The notes below the pieces were generated by a model. It was not told the origin of the DNA. It made no database searches and saw nothing but the letters and a program-made list of their open reading frames with translations. A program made the translations under genes and the position numbers. This document shows, piece by piece, positions 26,753 through 34,461 of a stretch of 64,000 nt of DNA. Every line of letters starts with the position of its first letter. Position 1 is the first letter of the stretch. Location of the stretch: the NCBI GenBank assembly GCA_965215215.1, contig OZ244043.1:3844001-3908000 (forward strand), written 5' to 3'. This DNA is from CALDTK01 sp965215215. GTDB lineage: Bacteria > Bacteroidota > Bacteroidia > Chitinophagales > Saprospiraceae.

Positions 26753-27543
26753 CCCGTAGAGCTGCTGCGCCGGATTACCCAATCGAAAACTCTCGGAGCG
26801 TATCGCTTCAGCATAATGCCCCCGACCTCCTTGGTGCCACCGATGTGAAGTTCCGGTCGCCGCTTCAGGATACCGCGCCAGGCGCGATCGGCGAACTCCT
26901 CGGGCGACATGCCGGCGGCCTGCCCCGCGTCCATCTGGCCGGATCGCCGGCCGGCTTCGCCCGTGACTGCGTTCACGCTGATGTCCGTGCGGATGTAGCC
27001 GGGGCAGACGATCGTTACCCCGACCCCGGTGCCCCCGAGTTCGTAGCGCAGGCTGTCGAAGTATCCGTGGAGGGCGTGCTTGGAGGCCGCGTAGCTCGAG
27101 CGAAGCGGGGTGCCGAAGTAGCCCACTACCGAACTCGTTACGACGATCCAGCCCCCCTTACGCCGGATCATCCCGGGCGCTACGAGGCGGGTGAGTTCGA
27201 CCTGTCCGAAGAAGTTGGTCTCCAGAATCCGGCGCGTAACCGCGGCCTCGGTATCGAGCGCGAAGGACCGCTGGGAGATACCACCGTTGTTCACCAGCAC
27301 ATCCACGTCCCCCGCCCCGGCCACCGCCGTGGCGAAGCTGGCCGGCTGCGTCAGATCGAGCGGCAGTACGCTCACCGAGGGACTCCCCACGCAGGTAGCC
27401 GCCACCGCTTCCAGGGCTTCGCGTCGGCGGGAGCTCAAAATCAGGTTAGCCCCCTGTGCGGCGGCCGAGCGCGCCATACCGGCGCCGATGCCGGCCGACG
27501 CACCCGTGATCCAGACCGTCTTGTTTTGGAGTGAGTCGCGCAT
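26749..27543 (-). CDS. Short-chain dehydrogenase/reductase (DHRS7-like)
   Basis: This 264-residue classical SDR has the cofactor motif TGASAGIG at residues 14-21, NNGG in the middle strand, the catalytic Ser in VVTSS and the YxxxK pair in YAASKHALHG. A basic SSRRREAL stretch after beta-2 favours NADPH. The substrate is unknown; the closest general type is the DHRS7/YqjQ group. It lies just downstream of groL but is separated from it by a strong terminator. Confidence 0.9.
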   Translation of the reverse strand: MRDSLQNKTVWITGASAGIGAGMARSAAAQGANLILSSRRREALEAVAATCVGSPSVSVLPLDLTQPASFATAVAGAGDVDVLVNNGGISQRSFALDTEAAVTRRILETNFFGQVELTRLVAPGMIRRKGGWIVVTSSVVGYFGTPLRSSYAASKHALHGYFDSLRYELGGTGVGVTIVCPGYIRTDISVNAVTGEAGRRSGQMDAGQAAGMSPEEFADRAWRGILKRRPELHIGGTKEVGGIMLKRYAPRVFDWVIRRSSSTG

Positions 27544-27554
27544 TTTACAAAGGA

Positions 27555-27585
27555 AAGCCCCGCCAGCGGTACGCTGGCGGGGCTT
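27555..27585 (-). terminator. Terminator of the groES-groL operon
   Basis: A perfect 14-bp stem, AAGCCCCGCCAGCG with CGCTGGCGGGGCTT, has a 3-nt loop. On the minus strand it is followed by TCCTTTGT. It lies between the groL stop and the SDR start and would insulate the SDR gene. Confidence 0.85.
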
Positions 27586-27610
27586 CGTAGGCTTCTGCGG
27601 TGAGCTCGGC

Positions 27611-29251
27611 TTACATCATGCCGCCCATGCCACCGGGCATCCCGCCGCCACCCGGCATAGCGGGAGCCTCCTTCTCGGGGTGGTCGTTGATCACCACCTC
27701 GGTAGTGAGCACCATGCCCGCAATCGAAGCGGCGTTCTCGAGCGCGATGCGCGTGACCTTGGTCGGGTCGATCACACCGGCCGCCTTGAGGTCTTCGTAC
27801 TGATCGGTACGGGCGTTGTAGCCCTCGCCGTTCGTAGCGGTCATCACGCGTTGCAGGACTACGCTACCCTCCACGCCGGAGTTGTTGGCGATCGTCCGGA
27901 GGGGGGATTCGAGTGCCTTACGCACGATGTCGATACCGATCTTCTGGTCCTCGTTGTCGCCGCTCATCCCTTCGAGCGCCTTGGTAGCGCGCACCAAGGC
28001 GACACCGCCACCGACCACGATCCCTTCCTCCACGGCGGCGCGCGTAGCGTGCAGCGCATCGTCGACGCGGTCTTTCTTCTCTTTCATCTCCACCTCGGTG
28101 GCTGCACCCACGTGGAGTACGGCAACCCCGCCGGCCAGCTTCGCGAGGCGCTCTTGGAGCTTCTCGCGGTCGTAGTCAGACGTCGTGGTCTCGATTTGAG
28201 ACTTGATCTGGTTGATGCGGCCATCGATGGCCTCCTGTCCGCCGGAGCCGTTGACGATGGTCGTCGTGTCCTTGTCGACGGTGATCTTCTCGGCCTGGCC
28301 GAGCATCTCCATCGTCACGTTCTCGAGCTTGTAGCCTTGCTCCTCCGAGATCACGGTACCCCCGGTGAGGATGGCGATGTCCTCGAGCATAGCCTTGCGG
28401 CGGTCGCCGAAGCCCGGAGCCTTCACGGCAACGATCTTCAGCTGAGCGCGCAGGCGGTTGACGACCAGAACGCCGAGCGCCTGGGATTCCACGTCTTCGG
28501 CGATGACGAGCAGCGGGCGGCCCGACTGCATCGTCTGCTCGAGGATCGGCAGGATGTCCTGCATCGACGAGACCTTCTTGTCGTGGATGAGGATGTAGGG
28601 GTTCTCGTACTCCGCGGTCATGTTCTCCGTGTTGGTCACGAAGTACGGGCTGAGGTAACCGCGGTCGAATTGCATACCGAGCACCTCGTCGACGTAGGTG
28701 TCGGTACCCTTGGCCTCCTCGACGGTGATCACGCCGTCCTTGGTTACGCGCTTCATCGCGTCGGCGATGAGGCTACCGATCTCGGCGTCGTTGTTGGCCG
28801 AGATCGCGGCTACCTGCTCGATCTTCGAGAAGTCGTCGCCGACGGTCTCCGATTGCCCCTTGAGGTGCGCGATGACCGCCTTCGTCGCGGCGTCGATGCC
28901 GCGCTTCAGGTCCATCGGGTTCGCCCCGGCGGTCACGCTCTTGAGGCCGGCCTGCACCATCGCCTGGGCGAGTACGGTCGCGGTCGTGGTACCGTCACCC
29001 GCGGCGTCGGCGGTCTTGGAGGCCACCTCCTTCACCATTTGGGCGCCCATGTTGGCGACCGGGTCCTCGAGCTCGATCTCCTTGGCGACCGTTACGCCGT
29101 CCTTGGTGATCTGCGGGGCGCCGAAGCTCTTCTGAATGATGACGTTACGTCCCTTCGGACCGAGGGTCACCTTGACGGCGTTGGCGAGGGCGTCGATACC
29201 GGATTTTAATTTGTCCCGGGCTTCGGTATTAAATGCAATGTCCTTTGACAT
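27611..29251 (-). CDS. groL: Chaperonin GroEL
   Basis: This 546-residue 60-kDa chaperonin subunit has the near-invariant GPKGRNVIIQKSFGAPQITK start region, AGDGTTTATVLAQ (ATP site), GGGVALVRA and the Gly/Met-rich tail ending GGMM. It folds proteins in the cytosol with GroES. It is the only groL in the window and lies 48 bp downstream of groES in the same operon. It contains no copy of the dispersed motif, as expected for strongly constrained sequence. Confidence 0.98.
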   Translation of the reverse strand: MSKDIAFNTEARDKLKSGIDALANAVKVTLGPKGRNVIIQKSFGAPQITKDGVTVAKEIELEDPVANMGAQMVKEVASKTADAAGDGTTTATVLAQAMVQAGLKSVTAGANPMDLKRGIDAATKAVIAHLKGQSETVGDDFSKIEQVAAISANNDAEIGSLIADAMKRVTKDGVITVEEAKGTDTYVDEVLGMQFDRGYLSPYFVTNTENMTAEYENPYILIHDKKVSSMQDILPILEQTMQSGRPLLVIAEDVESQALGVLVVNRLRAQLKIVAVKAPGFGDRRKAMLEDIAILTGGTVISEEQGYKLENVTMEMLGQAEKITVDKDTTTIVNGSGGQEAIDGRINQIKSQIETTTSDYDREKLQERLAKLAGGVAVLHVGAATEVEMKEKKDRVDDALHATRAAVEEGIVVGGGVALVRATKALEGMSGDNEDQKIGIDIVRKALESPLRTIANNSGVEGSVVLQRVMTATNGEGYNARTDQYEDLKAAGVIDPTKVTRIALENAASIAGMVLTTEVVINDHPEKEAPAMPGGGGMPGGMGGMM

Positions 29252-29299
29252 GATGATTCTGTTTGTCTGAGTTGATTGGTAAGGTTTCTGACTAAATGC

Positions 29300-29566
29300 T
29301 TAGTCGAGTACCACCAGGATATCGTCCTGCTTGATCACGAGGTAGTCCTCGCCTTTGTAGTTGAGCTCCTGGCCGGCGTACTTGCCGTAAAGCACCACGT
29401 CGCCCGTCTTCACGGTCATCTCCACATCGGTCTTACCCGGGCCCACGGCCACTACTTCCCCGCGCTGCGGCTTTTCCTTGGCGGTGTCGGGGATGATAAG
29501 TCCGCCTGCGGTGCGCTCCTCTGCGGGAGCCGGCTTGATGACCACACGGTCGTTGATCGGCTTCAT
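29300..29566 (-). CDS. groS: Co-chaperonin GroES
   Basis: This 88-residue GroES starts MKPINDRVVIKPAPAEE with the mobile-loop segment RTAGGLIIPDTAKEKP and ends IKQDDILVVLD. It caps the GroEL ring. It is the first gene of the operon. The 279-bp leader side contains an N9-spaced inverted repeat and a hairpin/motif block, the longest gene-free stretch in the window. Confidence 0.98.
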   Translation of the reverse strand: MKPINDRVVIKPAPAEERTAGGLIIPDTAKEKPQRGEVVAVGPGKTDVEMTVKTGDVVLYGKYAGQELNYKGEDYLVIKQDDILVVLD

Positions 29567-29600
29567 AAAAAACGATTTAGGTTAAACGATTGGTTTGTCG

Positions 29601-29623
29601 CGTGCAGGCGTATCGTCTGCACG
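29601..29623. promoter_or_regulatory. N9-spaced inverted repeat upstream of groES (candidate heat-shock operator)
   Basis: CGTGCAG-N9-CTGCACG has perfect 7-bp arms separated by 9 bp and lies 35-57 bp upstream of the groES start. The arm spacing equals that of CIRCE, the HrcA operator, but the arm sequence is not the CIRCE consensus. It may bind a different or diverged repressor. Confidence 0.45.
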
Positions 29624-29736
29624 CCCCAATCCCTCACAGTTGGTGCCACGCTACAATCGCTGCCAGCCTTACAGGCCCGCTCACCTGTTTGACAGGAACT
29701 TCGCGGGCGTAGCTACCAAAGTGTCAGGTGGGTGTG

Positions 29737-29808
29737 GTTTTGCGGAAGCGGTTCGCCCAGCGACGAAAGCCCCGAGCTACCGGAGTAGCTCGGGGCTTTC
29801 GCCAAAAC
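29737..29808. repeat. Inverted intergenic pair of the dispersed 13-14 bp motif
   Basis: GTTTTGCGGAAGC (29737-29749) faces GCTTTCGCCAAAAC (29795-29808), enclosing a perfect hairpin, so the motif copies could extend the stem. These are the only two of 22 window copies outside genes. The other 20 begin at 2430, 2587, 4766, 6885, 7674, 9815, 9918, 20809, 22543, 26299, 32639, 32735, 39377, 47239, 47846, 48603, 49649, 54039, 56958 and 63206. The layout recalls REP/BIME elements. Confidence 0.7.
29764..29800 (-). terminator. Hairpin downstream of secG, probable terminator
   Basis: GAAAGCCCCGAGCTAC pairs perfectly with GTAGCTCGGGGCTTTC around a 4-nt loop. It lies 46 bp past the secG stop on the minus strand and upstream of groES. 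No T-tract follows in either direction, so termination is inferred from position and stem strength. The distal arm overlaps a copy of the dispersed motif. Confidence 0.65.
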
Positions 29809-29845
29809 GAGTCGCGCGCCGCTGGGCGATCGCGCAGACGGGCTC

Positions 29846-30124
29846 CTAGTTCTGAATCGGAAATTCGTTGATCACATCGATCGCCTGATCGCCCGGTTGC
29901 CCCACGACCATCGAGGTCACGATACAGAGCACGAACAAGGCGATGGCGAGGTACCAAGTCAGGTTCTCGATGAAGCCGGCCGATTTGGCGGCGCCGAACA
30001 TCTGCGTGGCCTGTCCACCCCCGAACGTAGAGTCGAGTCCACCGCCCTTCGGGTTCTGGATGAGGACGGTAACGATGAGCAGCACGCAGATTAGCGCGAT
30101 GATAACGGTGAGTACGGCGGCCAT
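29846..30124 (-). CDS. secG: Preprotein translocase subunit SecG
   Basis: The start is the ATG at 30124, giving 92 residues; the longer frame is only the shadow of the upstream gene. Two hydrophobic segments (VLTVIIALICVLLIVTVLIQ and a second near residues 55-75) flank the SecG hallmark NPKGGGLDSTFGG. SecG stimulates SecYEG protein export. The ATG overlaps the TAA of the upstream gene (TAATG), indicating coupled translation. Confidence 0.93.
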   Translation of the reverse strand: MAAVLTVIIALICVLLIVTVLIQNPKGGGLDSTFGGGQATQMFGAAKSAGFIENLTWYLAIALFVLCIVTSMVVGQPGDQAIDVINEFPIQN

Positions 30125-30846
30125 TAGGAGAGCAATTGGAGGGCTTCGATGCGGGCGGTAAAGGTGTCGCTTTTTGCGGGATACCGCAAAGTTAGCTCGC
30201 GGTACATCCGGATCGCCCGTTCGCGGTGGCCCTGCTCGGCCAAAATCTCGGCGAGCGTCTCGGAGGCTACCTCGGGTTCGGGGGCGGTGTGGGCGCCCCG
30301 GCGGGCGCTCCCCGAGGCCGCTGCATCGCTGCCTTCGATAGCGATGAGCTCGCGCCAGGAGGACCTCGCCCGACGTTGCTGCCAGGTGCGGTACGAGTCG
30401 AATCCTTCCTTCGGCATCGGGGCCGGGCGAATTGAGTCCATAACTAATCCGTGTCTTTGCAGGTACCAATCGGTCGTGCCCACGACCGAGGCCATCACTA
30501 CGCTCACCGCGCTCGGTGTGTTGCTGATCGCGGTGGGAAAATCCGAGCGCGCGGCCTCCGCGAGGGCGTTGCCCCCGGACAGCCAATTGGCCGCCCCGTA
30601 CGCGCGCCCGGTCCGCATCTCGCTGGCCGTAGCCGCGCGGGCGCCACGCGGCACGAACGGTTCGGCCCGGGCGCCCCAGAGCGCGATCCCCGCCTCGTCG
30701 CCGTCGACGAGCGCCTTGTGGAACCGCAGTTGCCGCAGCGGACCCGCCCACGGGTACTCGGCGATGAGGGCCTCCAGTTCGGTCGCGTTCTGGCGGGTCA
30801 GTAGGTGGGGGCGGCGGAGAAGCTCGCCGAATCGTTCTGGGCTCAT
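30124..30846 (-). CDS. Hypothetical protein with C-terminal TPR-like repeat, coupled to secG
   Basis: The start is the ATG at 30846 (MSPERFGELLRRP), giving 240 residues. It has a helical N-terminus (LEALIAEYPWAGPLRQLRFHKAL), a low-complexity middle, and a C-terminal TPR-like unit (SETLAEILAEQGHRERAIRMYRELTLRYP). There is no signal peptide. Similar soluble proteins next to secG occur in other Bacteroidota, but the function is unknown. The TAATG overlap ties its expression to secG. Confidence 0.75.
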   Translation of the reverse strand: MSPERFGELLRRPHLLTRQNATELEALIAEYPWAGPLRQLRFHKALVDGDEAGIALWGARAEPFVPRGARAATASEMRTGRAYGAANWLSGGNALAEAARSDFPTAISNTPSAVSVVMASVVGTTDWYLQRHGLVMDSIRPAPMPKEGFDSYRTWQQRRARSSWRELIAIEGSDAAASGSARRGAHTAPEPEVASETLAEILAEQGHRERAIRMYRELTLRYPAKSDTFTARIEALQLLS

Positions 30847-30863
30847 GGCGCTCGGCGTGAGTT

Positions 30864-31283
30864 TTACCGTACTTTCAGGTGTTTGATCGCCGTCCAGAGT
30901 ATCTTTTTCTTGTTTTGATCTCCGGCTATCTCCTCGAGCCTTTCGGCAAAACACCAGCCGATCGTTCGGTCGCGGACCCACGTGTACGGAGCGACCCGCC
31001 AGCGGCCGCCAACGCTTCGGGGGGTAAGGCCGTAGACGATCACGGATCGAGTCTCGCCCCGGGCCGCCGCGTGTTGCCAGAGGTCGGCGGCGGCGCTTAC
31101 GTCGTGCCCGATATCCAGGGTACAAACTTCCACCCCCTCCGTACACCCGAGCGCACCGGTAAGCCGGTCGAGCATCTCCCGACCCTCTCGGGCGCTGTCC
31201 GCCGGAATCAGGTTGATGGTCGTGCCCGTGAAGTTTTGCGGGAGCACGAGCGGGACCGGAATCTTGAAAAACGTGTGCGGCAA
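30864..31283 (-). CDS. Hypothetical protein, first gene of the secG operon
   Basis: This 139-residue protein starts at a TTG (31283), with a TAGCTTTG -7 box 24 bp upstream. It begins with a hydrophobic PVPLVLPQNFTG strand and contains the alternating pattern VEVCTLDIGHDVSAAADLWQ and SVIVYGLTP, suggesting an alpha/beta fold. I recognise no family. It lies 17 bp before the TPR-like gene and is divergent from ilvE. Confidence 0.6.
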   Translation of the reverse strand: MPHTFFKIPVPLVLPQNFTGTTINLIPADSAREGREMLDRLTGALGCTEGVEVCTLDIGHDVSAAADLWQHAAARGETRSVIVYGLTPRSVGGRWRVAPYTWVRDRTIGWCFAERLEEIAGDQNKKKILWTAIKHLKVR

Positions 31284-31291
31284 GGACGTAC

Positions 31292-31299
31292 TACTTTCG
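31292..31299 (+). promoter_or_regulatory. Putative -7 element of ilvE (TACTTTCG)
   Basis: This variant of the TAnnTTTG box lies 19 bp before the ilvE start. It is interleaved with the -7 box of the divergent secG operon within a 35-bp gap. Confidence 0.45.
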
Positions 31300-31306
31300 T
31301 GACACC

Positions 31307-31314
31307 CAAAGCTA
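31307..31314 (-). promoter_or_regulatory. -7 element of the secG operon (TAGCTTTG)
   Basis: This is a perfect TAnnTTTG match on the minus strand, 24 bp before the TTG start at 31283. It supports both that start and the reality of the small hypothetical gene. Confidence 0.5.
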
Positions 31315-31318
31315 AGCC

Positions 31319-32404
31319 ATGAACCAAGCTATCCGCGTCGAGCGCGCCGCACAGAGTCGGCTGCCGAGTCTCGACTTCAGTAACCTCTCCTTCGGCGGGA
31401 CGTTCAGCGACCACATGTTCCAGGTCGACTACGTCGACGGGGCGTGGCGGGACGCACGCATCTCGCCCTACGGACCGATCGAGCTGCTGCCCGCCAACAT
31501 GGCCCTACAGTACGGCCAGTCCATTTTCGAAGGCATGAAAGCCACGCGCGCCGTCGACGGCCGTGTGCTGTTGTTCCGGACCGAGCTGCACGGCGAGCGC
31601 CTCAACCACTCCGCCGCACGCCTGGCGATGCAGGCTTTGCCGGTGGAACTCTTCCAACGGGCACTGCACCAACTCGTGGAGCTCGACAAAGCTTGGGTAC
31701 CCGAGAAAGAGGGGAGCGCGCTTTACATCCGCCCCTTCATGTTCGCCACCGACGCCACCGTGGGGGTACGGCCGAGCCGGACCTACAAGTTCATGATCGT
31801 GACCTGTCCGGTCGGACCGTACTACGACAAGCGCGTGAAGCTGCTCGCCGACCGCCAGTTCGTCCGCGCCGCCCAGGGGGGTACCGGGGAGGCGAAGGCC
31901 GCCGGCAACTACGCGGCCTCGATGCTCCCCGCGCTACTCGCCCAGGAGCGCGGGTACGACCAGGTGCTCTGGCTCGACGCCAAAGAGTTTCGCTACATTC
32001 AGGAGGTGGGTACGATGAACATCTTCTTCGTCATCGACGGGGTGGTGCTCACGCCCGAATTGTCCGGTACCATCCTGCACGGGATCACCCGCCGAACCAT
32101 CATCGAGTTGCTTCGCGAAGAGGGCTACGCGGTCGAGGAGCGTCGGATCGATTTACAGGAGCTGCTCGACGCCTCGAAGGCCGGCACCTTCACCGAGGCG
32201 TTCGGCTCGGGTACGGCCGCCGTGATCAGCTACGTAGACCGCATCCGCGTCGACGACGAGGAGATCACGATGCCCCTGGAAGACGAAACGAGCGTCGGGG
32301 TGTGGGTGAAAGACCGGATGCAGGGCATTCGTGCCGGCCGGTATCCCGACCGGCACGGGTGGCTCGAGGAGGTGGGCGCGCCCGCCACTGTGGAAACCGC
32401 CTAG
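31319..32404 (+). CDS. ilvE: Branched-chain amino acid aminotransferase
   Basis: This 361-residue PLP fold-type IV transaminase interconverts Leu, Ile and Val with their 2-oxo acids. The family signature segments are ALQYGQSIFEGMKA, LYIRPFMFATDATVGV, the PLP-lysine region GEAKAAGNYAASM and YIQEVGTMNIFFV. The length fits the eukaryote-like BCAT subgroup common in Bacteroidota. A perfect hairpin follows the stop immediately. The gene has its own short promoter region shared with the divergent operon. Confidence 0.95.
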   Translation: MNQAIRVERAAQSRLPSLDFSNLSFGGTFSDHMFQVDYVDGAWRDARISPYGPIELLPANMALQYGQSIFEGMKATRAVDGRVLLFRTELHGERLNHSAARLAMQALPVELFQRALHQLVELDKAWVPEKEGSALYIRPFMFATDATVGVRPSRTYKFMIVTCPVGPYYDKRVKLLADRQFVRAAQGGTGEAKAAGNYAASMLPALLAQERGYDQVLWLDAKEFRYIQEVGTMNIFFVIDGVVLTPELSGTILHGITRRTIIELLREEGYAVEERRIDLQELLDASKAGTFTEAFGSGTAAVISYVDRIRVDDEEITMPLEDETSVGVWVKDRMQGIRAGRYPDRHGWLEEVGAPATVETA

Positions 32405-32428
32405 CGACGGCGGTAGAACCGCCGTCGC
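32404..32428 (+). terminator. Hairpin at the end of ilvE
   Basis: GCGACGGCGGT pairs perfectly with ACCGCCGTCGC around a 3-nt loop, starting at the last base of the ilvE stop codon. The downstream DNA is C/T-rich rather than T-only, so termination is likely but not certain. Confidence 0.65.
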
Positions 32429-32449
32429 CCTCGTCCGTTCGCCTTAGCG

Positions 32450-34009
32450 ATGGCGACGATGACCTCCCCCGCTCGTACCCTGCGACTCGTGCTGGGCGAC
32501 CAGCTCAACCACGAACACTCTTGGTACGAGGGTGAGCCCACCGGAGCGGTGGTGTACGCGCTGATGGAAACGCGTTCGGAAACGGACTACACCCGCCACC
32601 ACGTACAGAAGGTAATCGCCTACTTTCTGGCCATGCGGGCTTTCGCCAAAACGCTTCGTGCCGCCGGGCACCGGGTGCACTACCTCGAACTCGACGACGC
32701 CGACAACGCGCAGAGCGTCAGCGGTAACCTCGAGGTTTTGGCGAAAGCCTACGGCGTGCAGCGGGTGGAGTACCAGCTTCCGGACGAGTGGCGACTCGAT
32801 CGGGAGCTATCTAATTTTCGCGAAAGCGCCCGGGTGCCCGTGCACGCCGTCGACACCGAACACTTCCTGACGAAGCGCGAGGAGCTCGGCGAGTTTTTCG
32901 ACGGCAAGCGCAGGTACACGATGGAGTACTTCTACCGCGATATGCGCAAGCGCTTCGGGGTGCTGATGGAACCGGACGGGAAGCCCCTGGGCGGCGCGTG
33001 GAATTTCGACAGCGACAACCGGAGTAAGCTGCCACGCGGCCTCGAGGTACCCGACCCGATCCGGTTCGAGCGCGATATCCGCGGCATCGAAGAGCTGCTG
33101 GGCGAGTGCGGCGTGGCGACCATGGGCAGCGTGGACGCAGACGCGTGGGAGTGGCCGGTGACACGGGCCGAGGGGCTGCGAGCCCTGCAGGATTTCGTGG
33201 AGCGGCGGCTGCACCTGTTCGGGACCTACCAGGACGCGATGACGACGCGCGATCCTTACCTATTTCACGCGCGGATCTCGTTTGCGCTCAACTCGAAGCT
33301 CATTGGTCCGGCCGAGGTCGTCGACGCCGTGACCGAGCACTACCGCGCCAACGCGGAGGCCATTACCGTCAATCAGGTGGAGGGCTTCGTGCGGCAAGTC
33401 ATCGGCTGGCGCGAGTACATGCGCGGGGTCTACTGGGCGCACATGCCGGAATTCGCGGAGCTCAACGTGCTGGGGGCCGAGGGCGAGCTGCCGAGCTGGT
33501 ACTGGGACGGGCGGACCAAGATGAACTGCCTGCACCACGCCGTGTCGCAAAGCCTGGAGAAGGCGTACGCGCACCACATTCAGCGCCTGATGATTACGGG
33601 CAATTTCGCGTTACTCCTCGGGGTGCATCCCGACGCGGTAGACGCGTGGTACCTCGGGGTGTACATCGACGCGATCGAGTGGGTAGAGATTACCAATACG
33701 CGGGGGATGAGTCAGTTTGCCGACGGGGGCATCGTGGGCACGAAACCTTACATGTCGTCGGCGAATTACATCAACAAGATGAGTGACTACTGCAAGGGGT
33801 GTCACTACGACTACAAGCTGCGTCACGGACCCGACGCGTGTCCGTTCAACTCGATGTACTGGGCGTTCGTAGATAAGCACGCCGAACGACTGGCGAGCAA
33901 CGGGCGCATCGGTCAGATGGTGCGGATTTGGAACAAGTTCGGTCCCGACGAACAGGAGGCGACCCTCGCGCAGGCGAAGCATTACGCCGACAATAGACAC
34001 GAATTATGA
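32450..34009 (+). CDS. Iron-sulfur (6-4) photolyase-like cryptochrome/photolyase (PhrB-type)
   Basis: This 519-residue member of the FeS-BCP photolyase group starts with the RLVLGDQLNHEHSW strand used for antenna-chromophore binding. The C-terminal FAD-binding helical domain (MITGNFALLLGVHPDAVDAWYLGVYIDAIEW) ends with the cysteine cluster CKGCHYDYKLRHGPDAC. That cluster, with one upstream Cys (MNCLHH), can bind a 4Fe-4S centre. Likely function is light-driven repair of (6-4) photoproducts. It overlaps the SRPBCC gene by 4 bp. Two dispersed-motif copies lie in its first 300 bp. Confidence 0.9.
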   Translation: MATMTSPARTLRLVLGDQLNHEHSWYEGEPTGAVVYALMETRSETDYTRHHVQKVIAYFLAMRAFAKTLRAAGHRVHYLELDDADNAQSVSGNLEVLAKAYGVQRVEYQLPDEWRLDRELSNFRESARVPVHAVDTEHFLTKREELGEFFDGKRRYTMEYFYRDMRKRFGVLMEPDGKPLGGAWNFDSDNRSKLPRGLEVPDPIRFERDIRGIEELLGECGVATMGSVDADAWEWPVTRAEGLRALQDFVERRLHLFGTYQDAMTTRDPYLFHARISFALNSKLIGPAEVVDAVTEHYRANAEAITVNQVEGFVRQVIGWREYMRGVYWAHMPEFAELNVLGAEGELPSWYWDGRTKMNCLHHAVSQSLEKAYAHHIQRLMITGNFALLLGVHPDAVDAWYLGVYIDAIEWVEITNTRGMSQFADGGIVGTKPYMSSANYINKMSDYCKGCHYDYKLRHGPDACPFNSMYWAFVDKHAERLASNGRIGQMVRIWNKFGPDEQEATLAQAKHYADNRHEL

Positions 34010-34461
34010 GTGAGACGGCACGCGTGAAGATTCGCCACTACGTAGGCGGTGAACAGGCGGAGGTGTTCGCGGGCTTTACCGAAGACTTGTTCGTCGCGTT
34101 GGCGCCCCGCTTTCCGCCCAATCGGATCTTGCGCTACGACGGCAATCGGGTGGGGGATACCGTGAGCCTGGAGCTCGGGGTTAAGCCGCTCGCGCAGGTT
34201 TGGACGACGGAGATCGTCGCTAACGAAGCGGGGGCCGAGCGCTCCTTTTTCGTTGACGAAGGACGGGAGTTGCCGTTTCCGCTCACGTTTTGGCGGCATC
34301 GTCACGTCGTCGAGCAGGCGGGTCCCGGGCGGGTAGCTATCGTCGAAGATATCGTCTTCGCGACGAGCAACGCGGTGTTTACGAAGCTGATGCGTCCGAT
34401 TATCGTGCGGGAGTTCGGCGCTCGTGGGCCGGGCTACCAGCGCTACTTCGGGCGGGTTTAA
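34006..34461 (+). CDS. SRPBCC-fold ligand-binding protein paired with the photolyase
   Basis: This 151-residue protein has the START/SRPBCC pattern: an N-terminal strand (ARVKIRHYVGGEQAEVF), LTFWRHRHVVEQ and VAIVEDIVFAT strands, and a long C-terminal helix (NAVFTKLMRPIIVREF). It has no signal peptide. The ATG overlaps the photolyase TGA, so the two are co-translated; its ligand and role are unknown. It ends 4 bp inside the convergent coiled-coil gene. Confidence 0.8.
   Translation: MSETARVKIRHYVGGEQAEVFAGFTEDLFVALAPRFPPNRILRYDGNRVGDTVSLELGVKPLAQVWTTEIVANEAGAERSFFVDEGRELPFPLTFWRHRHVVEQAGPGRVAIVEDIVFATSNAVFTKLMRPIIVREFGARGPGYQRYFGRV

Noticed and set aside
27191..29209. A 672-codon open frame antisense to groL
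   Set aside because: It mirrors the groL codon structure in high-GC DNA, contains groL antisense throughout, and shows no recognisable domain. It is a shadow frame.
29660..29720. Sigma-54-like -24/-12 promoter (TGGCAC and TGGCAG stretches) before groES
   Set aside because: The spacing to a GC dinucleotide is wrong in both cases, so neither fits GG-N10-GC.
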